DNA of 64,000 nucleotides, taken from NCBI GenBank assembly GCA_021234535.1, contig CM037845.1, positions 1,454,501 through 1,518,500 of the forward strand, given 5' to 3'. Below are positions 60,769 through 64,000 of the stretch, one piece after another. Each line of letters opens with the position of its first letter. The stretch's first letter is position 1. This stretch comes from Stichopus chloronotus (Eukaryota; Echinodermata; Holothuroidea; Aspidochirotida; Stichopodidae). Position numbers and translations under genes: made by a program. The notes under the pieces are model-generated. The model was not told the origin of the DNA. It searched no databases and saw only the letters and a list, made by a program, of their open reading frames with translations.

Positions 60769-63700
60769 ATGGCGCTTCATATGTTGCCTCCTTCAAGAAT
60801 GTCTCGTCTGCCTTGGTCGCGGATGAGAGCAAAATTTTTCTATGATAATCCTACGAACTATAGAGTCGATTATCTTTTGCAGCGACCAGGGCCATCGGGT
60901 CTGAAACGAGGATGCTCCATTCTATGTGGATCGCACATTCGTAAATGTGTAAGAATTGCTCTTTTTGTACCACCTAGGACAAGTGGCGATACTTTTCGTT
61001 GGTAGTAGTTTTGCGATACCTAGTTGAATTGAGTACAGTGTACTGTAGTCTGTACTGTGTATAGTGAGCGTCTTTGCACTGCCGTGTTGAGGAACACATG
61101 TCTTAATTTATATATTAGTTAGCAATGTTAACTGTTACATGTTAGTGTATGGTACGTACGCAGGCGTCCTCCACGTAGTACTAGGCTATGCTGTATGTAT
61201 AATATATCTTGAAGGTTCGACACTCTTTTTAACAGTACACAAAACTTGGCTTATTTTTACATACTTATGCAGACTACCAACACTACTTAACCCTCTAGGC
61301 TCTATATCACATCGTTCGATGTTGCTATAACACTCTTTACACATCTGCGACCTCCAATGTGTTCATCACTCTCAGACCGAATATTAGTGGGAATTTTCCA
61401 GTAGCAAGGCAAGCACTGAAGCAGTCCGGTTCCATTTTGCTGGTTGTCGGGCAGTCTGCGTGGCTAGCTATTTATACCCTCCTATTCATGAAGTGCAACA
61501 AGCATAAGGTACAGAACAAACGTTTGCTACGCAGGTAAAGACTAGTGCTTAGTCCCATGCCAGTTCATGTGAAAGAAGCGTTGTGATTGGTCAATAGTTA
61601 AACGAGCAGTAATTCTCCATATTGCCCTCCTCTTCCAATCAAATATGTTGTCACTTTTGAAGGCCGTTGAAACTGTTGATCATTCCATGGAGTTGATCAT
61701 CACATGTTTGGTAAAATGCACTCCAACAAGTACAAGCAGGCCAGTTTGCGCCCAATTTTTTCTGGGGACTCAAATTTACAGTAGGGTTGAGGGTTAGCTT
61801 GGTGGTTAGAGTGTCGGTCTTGCAATTACTAGGTCCCTGGATCAAATCCTGGTGGAACCACTTGGAAATTTTGTGGGGACTTAATTAATTTGTTCAGTAA
61901 AGCTGTTTGCAGTGGTGCTGAGGAGGTTACTAGGTGATTTCCATTGGGATTCCTGTTGTTAGATTCAGGTCTTGTCCACCTCAGGTTGCTCGGAACAGCT
62001 AATGGGCTGCTGAGCTGGGCAGGTCCTCCACGTCATTTCCTTGGAGAAATTGCTAAAGTTTGGGAGATACACTTTCGTCCGTCGGATGGGGATGTTAAAT
62101 GGTGGTTCCGGAGCAGGTCTGGGTATGTATGGGATTGTTTGTTCACCCGTGTCTCATTACCCTACGAACACTAATAGAAAAGAGTAGGCAAAATTTGTCG
62201 GTGTCCATCCATGATCAGCATGGAATAGGAGCCCTTGATGAGTATTCACACCTTCTGATACCTCAGACTTTCTAAACTAAACTAACTGATTCAGTTTGAG
62301 TCCAGGGCAAGACCAACTTGATGCCTTGCAATTGTGTGACCGATCATCATTTGATTGGCAGTTTGGAGGTTTACTTCTGTGATTATTATGACCGAGGCTA
62401 TAAATCTTTGTGGTTCTGCAGTGTACTGTGTGCACTGCATATCTTGGCCTAGCAGACACTCACAACAAGTTCACATTTTGTTTACATGACTCACTAACAC
62501 TGCTGCAGCCTCTTTGCACATGGAAGTATGCACAAGAGCCTGATTGCTGTTGTGTTCTGATACACTTTTGTATGATCGTCAAAGGAATTAGGGTGAAAAC
62601 GTTTGGAGAAGCTGTAGAATGGATTTTCAATTACTTGGTTGTTATCAGTTCACAGTGTTTACAGCTATGTTGCTACTGTACTTGCACGGCTCACCAGTGA
62701 TGCTAAATTTGTATGCAGCTGGCCAACAGTGCTGCAAATGTTGTGTTGCTGAAGGTCAATTTTGATTTTTTTTTTCTAGACTGGGCACTAATACTGAAAT
62801 CTGTACACTGGGGGGGGGGGGAATAAATCAACTATCACAGCAAACTGGATTAGTTACATAGCACATACTGTACTAATGTTCAAGAGCTAGCACAATTAGC
62901 CTATGTTCGTAAATACTTGGCATAGGTTTTATGAACCAAACTTTTCTTTCCTCCCTGGGAAAAGGTAATCAATGTTTTCATTTTACAAAATGCTTTTAGC
63001 CTTTGATGCCCAGAAAAGTCTGTTGGATAATATCCTAAAGATCATCATGGTGATTGTGCTGCAAGTTCTGTAGAAAACTATTTTGGAACTTTCTTTTCGT
63101 TCTTTTTTTTTTTAGGGCGGAATAGTACCAAGAAAATATTGTGATAATGACTCCATCGTGTACAATTTGAAGACCTTATCAGCTCTACATCTGCCATGGA
63201 CTAACCAGAAATTTCTTCAGGTAACCCTTGAGTGATATAACTTTAAGCCTCACTTTGCTGGTTTTCTGTTCATGCACTGTTCATGTTATGTAATGTGTTT
63301 ACTCCAGATGGAGATATTTACTGTACATTAAACAAATTTGCTTTGTGTAGTGAAACTGAGTTGAAGTTTCTGGAATAGTCAATTGGATAATTTAGCAAAA
63401 TGGATGATGAATATGCTGTTACAGTGCCATTGAAGCAGTATTGAAAGATTGTGTATTTCTGTATTCAAATGGTCATTAGAAGTGGCACGATGCCAATTAT
63501 TTGCATAATTGGTTGATAATCAGCATCAGTAAATATTACATGCTACACAACTTATGCCATACTGATTATTTAAAACTGTATACACGGATTACTGTATCAA
63601 ACATTCTGAGGTTGCCTTTTTTTACGTACAGTAACTGGGATACAAAATGCACTTCTTTCAACAATGTTGTTCTACACAATTACTTGTAGTGTGAACACTA

Positions 63701-64000
63701 AGAAAAAGCAATTGCTTTAAGTCTGTTAAGTGTTTACGTATAGTGAGGTGTTTCTGCATGGTTCAGATTAAGAATCAAATAATTGGTGACCACTGCTGTT
63801 CATTGTGTTGTTTATCAGTTCAATACAAATGCCTTTGATATCACTCATTTTGTTTTGTCAGCCTGATCCTCCTATACAAATAACCACTGCCCATCATTTC
63901 CAATTTGGGGGAGTCCCTGCAAAGCTTCCCGGTATCTCGGACAAAGATGTGTCGGGATGGGTGATCGTCAAGGCAATGCTTGGCTACATCTGGCCCAAAG
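60769..64000 (+). CDS. ABCB7: Mitochondrial iron-sulphur cluster ABC transporter, N-terminal exons (partial)
   Basis: Three exons join in phase 0: 60769-60948 (donor TGT|GTAAGA), 63116-63220 (acceptor TTTTTTAG, donor CAG|GTAACC) and 63862 to the window edge, where exon 3 is still open. The product starts MALHMLPPSRMSRLPWSRMR, an Arg/Ser-rich, acid-free sequence suited to a mitochondrial presequence. It reaches VIVKAMLGYIWPK at about residue 141, close to where human ABCB7 has its matching KAML-YVWPKD just before the first membrane span. That position favours the ATG at 60769 over in-frame ATGs at 60598 and 60658. ABCB7 is a homodimeric half-transporter of the inner mitochondrial membrane that exports a sulphur or iron-sulphur precursor for cytosolic cluster assembly. 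The membrane and ATPase domains lie beyond this window. Confidence 0.8.
60949..63115. other. First ABCB7 intron
   Basis: No further exon is needed, because exon 1 (exit phase 0) joins exon 2 (entry phase 0). It holds a SINE-like element at 61790-62165 and a run of 11 G near 62811-62821. Otherwise nothing recognisable. Confidence 0.6.
61790..62165 (+). mobile_element. tRNA-derived SINE-like element
   Basis: TTAGCTTGGTGGTTAGAGTG (A box, 61795-61814) and GGTCCCTGGATCAAATCCTGG (B box, 61831-61851) are spaced as in a tRNA gene. They are followed by a roughly 300-bp unrelated body ending near ACGAACACTAATAGAAA. The acceptor-stem halves do not pair, so this is not a tRNA gene. The body differs from that of the element at 19455, so this is a second family. 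Confidence 0.65.

Noticed and set aside
60275..60832. Long minus-strand open frame of 185 codons
   Set aside because: It is antisense to ABCB7 exon 1. The plus strand has a good donor in phase with two further ABCB7 exons and reaches a diagnostic motif, so this frame is a shadow of coding sequence.

Overview
This is animal nuclear DNA. It is AT-rich, with short exons in long introns, GT-AG splice sites, microsatellites, homopolymer runs and many degenerate dispersed repeats. The repeat style (GGTCAAAGGTCA-containing tandem units, tRNA-derived SINE-like copies, BEL/Pao and LINE debris) and the two recognisable orthologues suggest a marine invertebrate deuterostome. An echinoderm such as a sea cucumber is my guess; it cannot be proved from the window.

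Only spliced genes explain the coding signal, so I assembled exons by hand from reading frame, splice sites and intron phase. From left to right: (1) 1-9786 holds no gene I can support, only repeats and a hairpin. (2) 9787-32657 (+) carries an unrecognised gene for a single-pass membrane protein. Its 3' exons (20418-20550, 25089-25214, 25883-26203, 32458-32657) join in matching phases. They encode an extracellular stalk, a membrane segment and a serine/arginine-rich cytoplasmic tail with a recurring S/T-I/L-x-R motif. Three weaker candidate exons lie upstream, and one well-spliced but phase-incompatible exon lies in the middle. (3) 32658-42195 is intergenic and full of simple and degenerate repeats, with one RFX X-box-like site (a pair of such sites lies just upstream, at 31729-31786). 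(4) 42196-47709 (-) is a complete seven-coding-exon CFAP298 (C21orf59/kurly) gene of 290 codons. (5) 47722-51879 is the presumed shared upstream region. (6) 51880-55313 (+) is a complete eight-exon gene for an unrecognised 286-residue protein, head to head with CFAP298. (7) 55314-60768 is a graveyard of mobile elements. It includes a 720-bp inverted-repeat element with a dead integrase-like fragment and a LINE tail. (8) 60769 to the right edge (+) holds the first three coding exons of ABCB7, the mitochondrial ABC half-transporter; the gene runs off the window.

CFAP298 is needed for dynein arm assembly in motile cilia, so its divergent 286-residue neighbour may also be ciliary. ABCB7 serves mitochondrial iron-sulphur export and is unrelated. 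No rRNA, tRNA gene, CRISPR array or prokaryotic feature was seen. Exon coordinates are hand-derived and would be settled by RNA-seq.
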